Program-made: the position numbers and the translations under genes
Shown here: positions 46,098 through 58,124 of the stretch, piece by piece
Position numbering within the stretch: the stretch's first letter is position 1
Layout: every line of letters starts with the position of its first letter
Notes under the pieces: generated by a model
Databases searched by the model: none
What the model saw: only the letters and a program-made list of their open reading frames with translations
Told to the model about the DNA's origin: nothing
Assembly (NCBI RefSeq): GCF_000764305.2
Contig: NW_025936509.1
Coordinates: 1-64,000, forward strand
Source of the DNA: Hyalella azteca
Taxonomy: Eukaryota > Arthropoda > Malacostraca > Amphipoda > Hyalellidae
Reading direction: 5' to 3'
Length of the DNA: 64,000 nt

Positions 46098-46689
46098 TGT
46101 AAAGGATAGAAATAGTTTGTTATTTTAATGTTATGCGAGGCGATAATTTTTGTTCCAAAATGGTTTATTATTTTGAATTTGTCATTTTAGTTTAGAGTTT
46201 ACGGAAGGCTAAGTGCGGAAGGAGAAGGTGATAAGATTATTCTGTCGTGGAAAGCCGGAGCGGAGGTAAGGCTGTGACGTAAAGGCGCTGTTATGTCGGG
46301 CGCTTATTTTCAAAAGCCGCGAATACGCCAGGCTGTGTATAATACAAGCACGCAACAGTTTGGCTATTTGCCCACGGCTCTTGCTTCGGTGGCTTGATGT
46401 CAGTTGGCTGATTGATTCATATCCAGGAAAGGAAATGACACCTATGGCTTTAGGCACTTAATCACACAGGCTAATATGCCCTCTAGCGTGATTACGAGCG
46501 GAAAGGAATAGATATTGAATTGTGGGCAAGGGCTATGTAGGGGTCTATACTGCGTGCTGCCATTCGACGACGACGTTTTTTCCCTCTGAATTAAGGTCAG
46601 GTGGAAGCAAGGTTTGCGTCTCTGCAGAGAAATTTCAGAAAATACGTGTTTATAAAAGTGTCTTTTGGACGAGTATAGAAATTTCATGA
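46098..46689. mobile_element. LTR-like or leader region next to BEL/Pao remnant
   Basis: Starts TGTAAAGGATAG at the point where homology to segment A ends. It contains a stretch (46175-46260) matching the reverse complement of 33100-33190. No coding seen. Assignment to the retrotransposon downstream is inferred from adjacency. Confidence 0.35.
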
Positions 46690-47273
46690 ATGGTTTGTTA
46701 CGAAGGAATTATATTGAGAACGTGCCTGGATAGCAAAATTCCAGTTCATGACGGTAAGGTGTGGTATCTAACCCACGTTTCGGTCTATCATATAGGAAGA
46801 AGAAGAAAATAAGAGTGATTTTTGATTGTTCATTAAAATTCAGTGGAGCATCTTTGAATGATAAGCTGATGAAGGGCCCAGACTTGACAAATAACTTAAC
46901 TGGAGTTGTCCTGCGTTTCAGGGAGAATTCTTGCGCATTTACTGCCGACATAGAACAGAATAGAGTACCCTGCAAACACGCAAACTTTTCAAGATTTCTT
47001 TGGATTGACGAGTCAGCTGGTTTGATTTCTGAGTATCTCCCCAAAATCCACGTTTTTAGTGCTCGTATTTCACCAAGCGTTGCCAATTTTGCCCTAAGAC
47101 AGGCCGCCGTTGATTTTTCAACCGACCTGCAAACCACAATTGCGATTTTTCATAATTCCTACAAGACGACGTTCTTAAATCGGTCACAAGTGCCGAAAAT
47201 GCTATCCATTGGATGCCGCCTCCAGCAGTTGTTATTGTTTACTGTGCATGAACACCGACCCAGGATTAAATGA
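46690..47273 (+). pseudogene. BEL/Pao retrotransposon reverse transcriptase remnant
   Basis: A plus-strand frame carries typical BEL/Pao RT words: KIRVIFDCS, SLNDKL, GPDLTNNL, LRFRE, ADIE and SPSVANFALR, in the expected order. The ADIE aspartate of RT motif A is present, but the residues that should follow it are replaced. No YxDD catalytic box is found before the frame dies at 47273. An upstream piece ending in KVWYL is in another frame, so at least one frameshift separates the two. No protease, RNase H or integrase was found. It is a dead fragment, and the antisense open frame is a shadow. Confidence 0.75.
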
Positions 47274-50200
47274 CATTTTGTAAAAACCGTGCACACTTAT
47301 AAACAATTTCCCATGAATTAAAATTGATAAAATTAATCTTTAATAACTGATATACATAGCAAAAGATGAGTGCTCATTTAACTCACTTAAATTTGGCATT
47401 TGGGCATAAATTTGGCATTGATTTGTTTGAAGAGTTAAATGAATCAAAATACACATCCCCACGAATGTTTCACTTGCATAACATGGGAAAGACCAGCAAT
47501 TTTTTGCTTATTCATTTTTTCACCGGGGAAACCCAATTATTTTCAACTAGCAAGACTCGCTCGTTCATACGCTGATTCCCCCAATTGCGATCTCTTCATG
47601 GGTTAGGAGAAATTATCCTGAAATGTTTGCCGTAAAGGTCAGTCTGCATTGATATTAGTTGGTTTCAACACCAATATTTTCTTCAAATCGGAAAAACCTG
47701 AATCTGTAAACCAAATGAAGAACAACATTGAAGTCTAATTAGGACGAGAAAATGCTTTGCAGCTTCTTTCCGAATTGTTTTCAATAAATTTATGATAACT
47801 TTTGTTTAACTGATGTCTCAGGAGCGCTGGTTCAGATTTATCATCACTATGGTGTGTAATGAAATATTTCATATGACCACTGGTATGTTCTGTTGATTGG
47901 CTTGAAATTAAACTAATAATTTGGAGGTAAAGACAATTCCACAAACAATCGGCCGATATTCACAAAAAAACTCTCAAACATACAAAGGCCAATGATGGCA
48001 TCCATAGGCAGTAAAATCCAAAGGCAAATGATATTTGGAGGCCTTTTATTCGACTTATAAATTCCTTGCTGGGATTGGTATCAGATTACCATACTAAGAT
48101 GATGCATTTTACTTTACAATACCAAGATGATATACATTTCTCTTGCCCTCTCCGGAAGCACGCCCTAAAAACATGGACGCTCGCTGGTCTAGCTTGGATG
48201 TGGTCTTCAGTGCAGCGCAATATGCTCAGGAGCTTGTATTTTTCTGGATATGTACTAATTTCACTTATTTTTAGCAGCCTCGACGTTCGGAAATAGCAAT
48301 CCTAATTATTTCATTGCCATAATCAACAAAATTAGCTAATGACTTACCAACAGAATATGAACTACACTTCATAACGGAAGCACAGGAGTCAATTCTGAAT
48401 AGTTAAATGTTGGATTATTTACCGTAGACTTTTGACAAGAAATGTAGACAATCAATTTCAATCAATGTAGACAATCAATTTTAACAATGCATTTTTAAAA
48501 CATAAATTCAAGCATTGCAATTTTCATTTTAATCAAATGGCCTATGGCAGTTCTATAGTTGAAAATGTACGCGCTACATTATAACCAAGTAAAACGTGCA
48601 ATTTGAATCAAACTCAATACTGATAATAGTCAAATGAGGGTAAAATATTAATAAGTTTCGCTCGTCGAGATTATAAAATCAGCTCGATGTTTCTAAATTG
48701 ATACAAAGGACAGTTTTGCAACCACCATTAATATTTTAAAAATGCAAAATCCTTGTCTTAGAAATTCGTTCGCGACTCTAAACTAAATAGGCCAACTAAA
48801 GATGAGACTACATTAATTCACTGCTAAATTTGTGTAGAGTTTGGAAGAGAAACATCAAAAATATTTTTGCTGATTACATGTGCTCATAAATTTCCACGAC
48901 TGTTCGAGCTTCTATTAAATTCACCTAAAAACGATATTTGCTCAAATATTTTTCAGGCAACAATGATTCTGAGATTTTCTTCTATTATTCATGAAGTGCT
49001 CATGAGTCATGGCAGAATATAATTTTGTTAACAGTAATTTTTTCAGAAATGGTTTGCCAAGATGTGCGAGCTGGAGTTCTTCGTTGTTATCAACCCTGAA
49101 TGAACGAATGCGGCGAATTTAAAACAGTATCGCTTATTTTAACTGATTTTTAGTGACTATTTTTACGCTATAAATAATTTAGAGAGAGATAATTGTGAGC
49201 TTTCAATAGATGCAAAAAATGAATGATACAATTCAATTTCGAAAAAATTGTTATTGGATCTCAGTCTCTGCTCGTTGCAGGACGCACTTGAAATGCGTCA
49301 TATGGAATCTAGATTAGCAAACCTCCAAGTCAGGTTTCACGTGTCTAGTAACATCAATTGATCGATGACGATAAATCAGACTTGAAGTGCAACAGCGGCA
49401 AGCGTTACTGATGAAGTGTATAAATTAATAATATTAGCTGCACTATGCCAAGATATGTAGCTGCGAATACATTGATTTATGAAATATTCACAAAGTTGAA
49501 CTGTGAAAATTCAACTTTCTTTTCAATTTTTCTAAGCCTTCACGGAAAGTTTGATGGAAATCTATCTACATTATAATGAACAAAATTCTTCTATAAGGAA
49601 AGAAATATCAAAATTTAAAAAAAAATAAGGTTAAAAAATATCACAATTATCATGAAATGTATTCGAGATACAATAGTTAGAGACTATTTACCTGTTTTTC
49701 CTCATGTAAAGAAAAATCGAACCAGAATATTTTTCAATTGATTATACGAGTACGAGTACGTACGAGTAAACGCATAAAGTATGGCGGTAAAGACCCGATT
49801 TTTAACCACAAGCGCTCTCATCATAAGGTTATGACTAGAGTTTGCTGGAGTATTAATCAAGTTCATAACTGTGCGAAAGTTTGCTTAAGTTAAATTACGC
49901 CGTCAATGTCGAAATATTGACGTAAGCATACCCACATTACTGCCGAGATGAAAGATTTTAGTCATTATGGCATGAGCTTCGCCCTCACTTGGTAGCTTGC
50001 TGAGAGAACGCATAATTCTAGAATTTTTCCTGAATATATAAATTTCTTATAAAGAAACTAAGCTTGTAAGAAGATTATAACCCGTAGAGAAAATAATTTA
50101 AAAAAATAAGCTCATGAATCACAAGAAAAGCTCAAGATTCACTAGGAAAAACTCTCTGTTTTCTATATAAAAGATTTAATTCACAGAAATCCAGTAAAAG

Positions 50201-50489
50201 TTGAACCTTTCTAACATAATAACTTCCGATGAGGGAATAAAAGGTGAAATTAAAAACTTTGGAGAACTTTAATGAGATTCTTAAAAATGCATCAGTAAAT
50301 TATTAGGCTAACAGTTAATCCCTGATTTCTCTTACGAGATAAATCAACAGAGGATTTGAACATTACCACTGAACAAAGTTCAATTCTAAGAACAAGTGGA
50401 ATACAATTTACAATTCTATGCAACGAATTTTCTTAAACTTGAAAAACACAATATTTTTTAGGTTACATATTAACTTGTACAGAACAAGG
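47274..50489. other. Gene-free stretch
   Basis: I see no further retrotransposon coding after the RT remnant and no other gene. Open frames at 47366 and 48066 have no recognisable features. Confidence 0.35.
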
Positions 50490-50620
50490 GTGACGTTTGC
50501 AGTTTCCCCGGCGTGTCAACTGCAGAGGTTGTGGCTGTGCTTCGCTCTGCCAGCGGTGGTGTGGTGTGGAGGTGAGTCGTGGAGACGCTTGTGATCGACA
50601 TGTGCGGTGCTAAAATATTA
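50490..50620 (+). promoter_or_regulatory. GC-rich spot with strong 5' splice donor, possible 5' exon
   Basis: A GC-rich patch (TTTCCCCGGCGTGTCAACTG) ends in GTGTGGAG followed by the consensus donor GTGAGT at 50572. It could be a non-coding first exon of the zinc-finger gene 7.5 kb downstream on the same strand. Only the composition and donor support this. Confidence 0.18.
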
Positions 50621-51961
50621 CTAGTACTGATGTCTTAAATTTGAAGAACAACATTGACAACTACTTCATCCATAACTCTACTCAGAACATTATTGCAAGC
50701 GTTTCCAATGTGCGTCTTCTAACTAAAGTAAACCATGCTTCCAGGCCATTAAATGTAACTCCAGTGCTGATTTAGACACCTGTCTATAGTCCGGGTTTTA
50801 TACACATAATTTCGTGATATCGAAGTACGCAAAAATGTATTTATTCATGTAAAGATAATTTCCTTGTGATCTTAAATAATATTTCAAACCTGTCATGAAG
50901 TTTCCTTTTGTTTCATGGAAGTCAGCGGCTGGGACGGCAAACATCAGTTACGTCACCTGCCGCTGACCCTCTTCGCTGGGTCCTCACTCACGCCTGTGAG
51001 AATAAAGTTGAGGGGCCGTACCTTTAAAAATATTTAATAGTTCATAACTCTGTCAGTAAATCAGTGACTATCTTGCAAAACCCATCAATCAGCGACAAGA
51101 AATCGGCCGCTACGTGTACTTGAGCAAGTTTTGATAGTAACCCTGCAAGATAATAGAACATCGGAATAGCAATGTAGAACATCGGAATATAACACTAGAT
51201 TTAAGAATAAATACAATTATTAGCGATGAATGCTGAATTCAAAATTAGGGAGGCTAATTGTGCGATCCATTGGTTATCTGACTATCAACTCATGTGTGGG
51301 TTATTTTAGTTTTATTTGAAGTTTTGATCCAATAATCAATGGTCAAGTAATGTGTTAAATTGAGTAGATTTTCTTTAATTCTCAAATTTTTAATCTTAAT
51401 CCTGCACTTTTTCAAATAAAGCAAAACGTATGTCCGAAAGACAGCCTAGAGGATTGAATTTACATCCTCACCAAACTAAACTAATGCGGCAACACAATGG
51501 CAACGTGATTGAGTGAAAAGTAATTTTTCATTAATAATTGGAACGAACAATAGCATTTTGACGTTTTGCCATCATAATAAATTAAAAATTCGCCTTTGAA
51601 AAAACTTGAAGTTACGCTCACATATAAGTTATACATGATACAATTACTTCAACAACATGTATTCATTTGCACTAAAAATCTCAGTCGCACAAAAATTATT
51701 CAATTAGCATCGGTCAAAATCAGAATTGATATTAAACTTTCGTTCGCGAGAAATCAATAATAGAATAGAAGTGTCACCACTGAAGAAATAGGCCCATGGC
51801 CTGTTGCCGATTCTTGTACATTTCTTGACTTGATTCACAAGGGATCCGGCGTTTGGAACCCGATCTTTCCATAACTGACTATTGAATGAGATAGCTGCTG
51901 GACTTATTGCCTGGTCAGTAAGCTGCTATGTATTTTAAGACTGAACATATGCTTCTACATA
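50621..51961. other. Gene-free stretch
   Basis: No gene recognised. 50922-50967 is an imperfect palindrome (GTCAGCGGC...GCCGCTGAC). Confidence 0.35.
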
Positions 51962-52440
51962 GTGTTCACTTTGGGTTAAAAAATGTTGACGGATTTGCAT
52001 AAAACCCAACGTTTAGGCAGTGCATTGACTTTCCTTGAGCGGTACCACAATGAAGGTGAAGATTTTTTAGACCAAATTGTTACTAGTGACGAAACATGGA
52101 TGGCCTACGTCACACCAGGGTTGGAGCAACAATCCATGGAAGGGCGACATTCATCATCACCCAAAAAAGTGAAGTTTAAGCAAACAATTTTTGCCCGGTT
52201 CATCGTGCGCACAGATTTTTGGGATAGAAAAGGAGTATTCTAGTGGAGTTTCCGCCACGTGATCAGACAATCAATGCAGCGTCTTATTGTGATACATTGA
52301 AAAATCTGCTTCGTGCAATCAAAAACAAATGACGTGGCAAGTTGAGTAAGGAATTGTTTTGCTGCATGACAATGCCCGTCCACATGTGGCTAATCAGACC
52401 AAAGGTCTTATCAAATCATTTAAATGTGAAACTCTATAAT
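51962..52440 (+). pseudogene. mariner transposase remnant
   Basis: The frame at 51983-52243 has the mariner words RYHNEGEDFLDQIVTSDETW (carrying the first catalytic Asp), QSMEGRHSSSPKK and FWDRKGV. After a TAG at 52241 the homology goes on in another frame (INAASYCDTLKNLLRAIKNK), hits a TGA near 52330, and after another shift shows LLHDNARPH with the second catalytic Asp. Homology then stops, so the third Asp of the DD34D triad and the C-terminus are missing, as is the N-terminal DNA-binding part. At least one stop and two frameshifts show it is dead. No inverted repeats were found. Confidence 0.85.
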
Positions 52441-52528
52441 CTATTCTAATAGATATTCCAAAAATAATTTCAATCATGGTTACCTGTGTACAGTACAGCA
52501 ATGCATAAAATAGTGTAATAATAGAAAT

Positions 52529-53830
52529 CATGTAGGGCAACATGGGGCAGCGCGCCTCCCCCTTTTTTAAATTAAAATTTTGATGAAGTTTTGATTGATA
52601 CGAGGTGGTTCTTTGTTTTGTTTAAAGGTACAACTAATGAGGAATGTATGATGTGAATTAGAGGCCTATAGAGTTATTCAATTTTTAATGAAACACTATT
52701 TTGTATAAAGCGTCAAAATGGGACCATTGCCCCACCCCTGGGGCAATGGGCCTATGGGCTTGGGGCGAGGCGCCCACCCTTGGTCCCTTTACCACAATTG
52801 CATATTTTTTTATTTAAAAATGATAAAACCACACTTCACAGTTAAAAATAACAAAAATGTAATAAAAATATGACATTCATTCATTTATTAACAACTCAAA
52901 AATCATATCCTTAACTTGAAAAAAATATACTCTTGGCTTAAAAAATCTATCACTGACGTGAAGAAAGATATTTCGTTGACATAAAAATATATATTCTTGA
53001 CTTGAAAAATATATCCTTGCAATAAAAAATTCGTCCTTTACATGAAAAAATGTATCATTGACTAGAAAAAGTATATTTAGTTGATCAGGAAAAACTGCTT
53101 TCCAGTTTCGTCCATAATTCAGATATTATGTGCAGAGAATTCATACCTAATCGTGATTTCAGCCAACACCATAAAAACTCATCAACTTTTGGCTCATTGG
53201 TGTTGACTGAAATCAACTTTTGGCAAGGCAAGAGTCAATAATTCGATAAGGGGTCATAAATACGCATAACTAGAAACTAAACCTGCTGCCTTGAGGCGGC
53301 AAATCAAAAAATCATGCAATATGAAGTGTAATTTGTAATTTAAAAAGCTAGTCATAGTTTTGAAAATGTCATTGAGACAAATCTAATTATGTATAACACA
53401 AGACTTCACCATGGGCGCTTTGCCCCGTGATACGCGTGGGCCCGTTGCCCCACTAGGTATCATTTCAATTTATATCGTGTCAACATTTTATTTTAAAAGC
53501 TAATAGTCTAAACTTGATCTCAAAATTATCCCTATAACTATTACTTTCAAAATATAATTCACATCGATTTCAAAAGCTTCATCTACACTCTACAGTAATC
53601 GAAAACAATTTTATTTAGCAGGAAAAAAATTTTTATCCGGGCTAAAACAGTTATTCACAAATAACTTATCAACGCAAACACTTAGCAAAACGTAAATCCG
53701 TACACTTCATCCCAGTCAAACTGTCGACCGGCGGTAGAGAACATGGACCAATATCTGCCATACTTAGCGAGAAACCCGCTATGGGCCCATAACCCGCAGT
53801 GGGCTCGCTGCCCCATGTTACCCAACTGCA
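52529..53830. mobile_element. 1.3-kb non-autonomous element with AACATGGGGCAGCG inverted ends
   Basis: The left end TGTAGGGCAACATGGGGCAG, with CGCGCC next, is matched in inverted form by the right end (53803-53828), whose reverse complement is CAGTTGGGTAACATGGGGCA then GCGAGCC. Internal palindromic clusters at 52723-52790 and 53412-53455 repeat GGGGCAATGGGCC and CCCGTTGCCCCAC. No transposase. Target-site duplication and superfamily are unclear. Confidence 0.7.
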
Positions 53831-53892
53831 TGGCCAGAATTAACATGTCGAATGAAGATATAGAGAAATGCCCATATATACTGAGTCGTTGT

Positions 53893-53939
53893 CCGCTTGA
53901 GCATGTCTAAGCGGTCTTACTCTTGTAAGACCGCTTTTT
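53893..53939. other. Stem-loop with alternative pairing and T tract
   Basis: AAGCGGTCTTAC (53909-53920) pairs perfectly with GTAAGACCGCTT (53925-53936) across TCTT and is followed by TTT. An upstream CCGCTT (53893-53898) could pair instead with AAGCGG (53909-53914), so two exclusive folds are possible. In this eukaryotic setting a bacterial-type terminator is not expected. It is most likely an inverted repeat or a small pol III-type unit. Confidence 0.35.
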
Positions 53940-56094
53940 GCAAAATCGTCCCAGATCGTAGAAGAGATTCTTTGTAAAACAGGGCTCATGCTAACCGGTA
54001 ATTGCGATGTTTATGTCCGGATTTACGCACCCGATTTAGACTAAAAGTATCTCTAGAAGCTGCTTGACCTGACATGTAACTTATAAACCGTTATCAAGCC
54101 TGTTGTGGGACGCACCGTTGCTTTGCTTCGATCTCATTGGAAATTTTCTTTTGCTGATAAACATCAATGGACGTGAACATTTTGTTGTATGGGAACGAAT
54201 AGCAATATTCGTGGTTTATTAGACGTTGAGATATTTGTCACTTCTCTCATTGGCGTAAAGTCACATTATTTAATAGCGCTCTGCACTTCACTTAATAGCT
54301 CTCTGCCCACCTCAGAAAAAGGCGCTGAAAGTCTTTTATGAAATGAAAGAATCGGGAACAAGAAGTTAATTTAAAGAATACAAGTCGCGATTTCAGTGGA
54401 AAGTAAGTTTGAGTGAAAGCTGACATGTAGTCAAGACATCGTTCATTTAATATTCATTGAATTGGCCCTGGCATCTTAGGTCGTCTCGTGATTTGTTCTG
54501 CATTATTTAATATACATATGCTTTAATTTTAGGCTTTCGGCTATAATTAGAGGTATATCTACTTTCATCAATATACATTTTGAATTGCATTACACAATGA
54601 CCTGCAACTGCCGATGCTCGATTCAGGATTGAATGCTATGCAGTAGCTTGTAATAAAAATTAATATCAAGTTGTAGGAGTACTTATACACTAACGGGCTA
54701 TTGTAGCTACCATGAGAAACTGTCACGAGTGTGAAGCTTGTACCCCTTCATTAATTTTGCATCACTTATGTATTACAGCCCACAATATTGGCCCAAATTC
54801 AATCACCTGAAGCCTGTTCCTCAGGCCTACTCAAAATTTTTGCCAATTAACTATGTATGCCTCTTTAATGATTCTCGCCATCAATATATTCTTGCTGTAC
54901 GTCGCAGATACTAGGCGAGCTTTACTCTAATGATACCAAGATTTATTGGCATAACGATATCGGTCCATTGCGTTGTGATAGTTAAGCCAATTCCAGCCTC
55001 GTCACGATACTCAAATAAGTCATTTACGACTCTGAATCAAAAGACCTAAATGTTATTGCATGACTTTGCTATTGCATTATTTGCTCAAGTCATCTGTACC
55101 GCAATGTGTAAACTCCGTAATGCGCAGCAGCACGTTCATGCCACTTCTCAGTAATGCCGGGTACATTCTTAGAAATGTAACCATTACGGAAGCACGGTCT
55201 GTAATTGACAAATTTTTCAACGATTTTTGAATAAATAAGATTGAAAGAGTAACCTAAATTACATTGTAAATAAAAAATTTAACCAAATCTACCCACAATC
55301 TAATTTTTGTTCAGCAATCTACAGCAGCTACGGCCTACAACGGTCCGTTGAGAGGCTTATCACTGTCCGGTTATTAACGAATAATTTAAATGAGATATGT
55401 ATATTTAAATGTGGTCTTCTGAATTTTAATTGCTCTCAATAATTAGATTTCTAACGACATTTGCAATAAATTATTATAATTAGAAAGAAGCGGTGGCATC
55501 CAAATGCTATTTGTGTTCAAAAATATACATATACTAGGATGTAATTTTTGTGGTAGTTTGCTATCTTACCTTCACGGATATTTACTATTTGAAGTTTTGT
55601 TTAGTTTTTTTTAAATAGAAAAGCCATTAAGTGAGCATAATTTTGAAGGAGCGCAGGTTGGAAATTTACTTCGGTAAAAGGTACAAGTCAGATATCGATA
55701 TCAAATTGAAGGAAATAATTGAAAAATATGTGGAGCTTGAAGGAGAATTTTGAAAAAAACCTTGAGCCTAAAAAGTAACCCTATCACATTGACATATAGC
55801 ATAATCCTACATGCTCGCTGGAGAGAAAACATGTATATATATCAGGGAGAATTTTTTTATGAATGTGCATATATTCCTTGCAATATTGCTACGTAAAATT
55901 AATTTTTTTAGTTTTTAATGATAAGAGATAGCTGCCGTCAGTACACATAAAGCGAGGGACGAGTTTAACTGAGGATTTCGACGGTTCTAGCGCGTGACCC
56001 TCCCTCATTCTGCCCGTGTCAGGGCAGCGGTGAGGATGTGTGGGCGTTCGTCGCGTTGTTATCAAGATTTCTGCTGACTCCTGAACTGAAAAGT
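53940..56094. other. Gene-free stretch
   Basis: No gene recognised on either strand. A GC-richer patch at 55970-56060 has no open frame of note. Confidence 0.35.
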
Positions 56095-56238
56095 TAAAAA
56101 ATATAACTCAGTACTCACTGCAGTGAGTGACAGAGCGCATTTTCTCGTCGATGAAACTTGAGGTCACGGACGGACAGACAGATGGACATGGCGAGCACAA
56201 TAGTGCATTTTTTCCATAAATGAGAAAATGCGCTAACA
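56095..56238 (-). mobile_element. MITE family 1 copy
   Basis: Reverse orientation: ACTCAGTACTCACTGCAGTG at the left, GAGCGCATTTTCTCGTCGAT, a GGACAGACAGATGGACATGG tract, and TGAGAAAATGCGCTAA at the right. Confidence 0.9.
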
Positions 56239-58124
56239 AGTGTTTGGTATAAAATATTCTCAGTGCTGAGGGAACCCCAAATGAAAAAAAAACGCATTTA
56301 AAGAGTGCTGATAGGTACTATGCTTTTTGTCTATTTAATTTGCAGAAAATTATTATGTATCGAAATGAAAATTATATTACTAATAATTATTTAAATAGCA
56401 AGTTAAAAACAGTTTATTCGTGAAAACTTAAAATGTTGACAAATGTCAGCTAAATTTGTGTTGCAGCCATAAAACGCCTCTAATTAAATTTTTTTGAAGT
56501 GATGAATATTCCTAATATTTGAAACCGTTTCCTTTATATTGAACAGCAAAGGCCTCCATTGCTAATGTTCGTAATATATTGGGAAAATGATGAAAAATTC
56601 AGTTCATTCGAATAACTTCCACGACAATGTTATTGTAAAATAGCAATATGTGCAGGCCTTGATTTTTGAGGCTTCAACACTCGGCTCATGCAGAGGGATG
56701 TGAACACGAAATTACTCATACCCGTTGTCCTTCACTATTGATTTCGATGACAAGCAGACCTTGTACTTTCACTAACTAGATGAAAAAATGAAATCGTACT
56801 CGTTGAAGACTTTCATGTACATTTCAAATCAGTTTTAGAGAGAATACATTTTCTGTGAGGGGGAGGAAATGCAGGCACGTAGAATGAGGTTACTTGATAT
56901 TTTGGTAGCTTTCATCACTTAAGCTAATAACGTTATTTTGAAGCAAGAGTGTTTTAAATCTATTGAGAGATAAATAATCGCTACATTTTTAACTTGCTAA
57001 ATTGATCAATTAACGGCCTACATAATATGGCATATGTGCACTAAATTATGAGGAAAAGGGGCCAGAGTCGAGGCTAAAAGCAAATTTATTAGATCAAATA
57101 ACTCTGAAGGAATCAAGACTCCTTCCCAGGCACCTTTTTTTCTATTCAGACGTATTGGTGGACTGTTTTTTCTTCAATTCGGACGTATTAGTCGATTGTG
57201 AATTGGTGGATTGGACGTTGCGTTTGAATCTAGCTAAAAGAGGCAACAAATTTCCCGAGATTATTTAATCGCTGTTTTGTGACATTTCTTTGTGGCAATC
57301 ATATAATTCAAACGAAAATTACTGTATTTGTTCTGATGAAAATTGTGTTTGAATAGGAAATTTCATATTCAAATAATTTCAAAGCTCCCCATATGATTGA
57401 TAGTGTCCTCATTTTTTCGTTTGAGAACAAATATTTTGAACCACAAGCAACAAATACAAGCAAACCATTCGAACTTTAAAATCCTTTAAGTTTGAACTCT
57501 CTAGTATATTTCCTTGGTTAATATTTTAGTAATCATTTTAGTATCGTTTTGAACGCCTAATAGTTTAAGAATCCTTGTACGCAGCCTTGCTGCTTCCGCT
57601 GAAACAGCCGACAGCAGCACGAGGTCGTAACCAATGTTTTGTCTGAACTGTTAAAGATCCTCTGGTGATCAGTCGAATATCTTCGAGACTCCCATAGCTC
57701 GCTGAACATCTCTATTGCGATTGAATCCACCATGTAATTTAGGATGATCTATCAATGCAGTCATAACACATGCGGCCTCGATCATACAACATCAATGCGT
57801 CGAGACCTGCAGGACAGCGCCCTCTGGCAAGCATGGAAGATAATAAAGTGAGATATTTGTTGCCATACTTCAACTGGCAATCATTAGTGCAGTTCTATTG
57901 TTGATGATTTACACTGTTAACAGCAGTGTTCGTATAAAAATGTAGCTTATAAATATATTCCTTCCAAGCTTTTGAATCATTTATTGCATCTTGTCGAGAT
58001 CAATCGGACTTAACGTTTCATCTTAGGCAATCAATTACTTTAATATAATGATAAGGTAAATTTACTATTGGAAAATGTTATACATTTTTGAAGGCTACTA
58101 AATTTTATCAAAATTTTTTACAAG
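56239..58124. other. Presumed intron upstream of the zinc-finger exon
   Basis: No exon recognised. The stretch ends with TTTTTTACAAG at 58124, used as the 3' splice site of the next exon. Confidence 0.4.

Noticed and set aside
46709..47137. 142-codon minus-strand frame
   Set aside because: It is antisense to the BEL/Pao RT remnant, which has recognisable motifs on the plus strand.
53909..53939. Rho-independent terminator
   Set aside because: The hairpin plus T run fits the pattern, but nothing in the window is bacterial.
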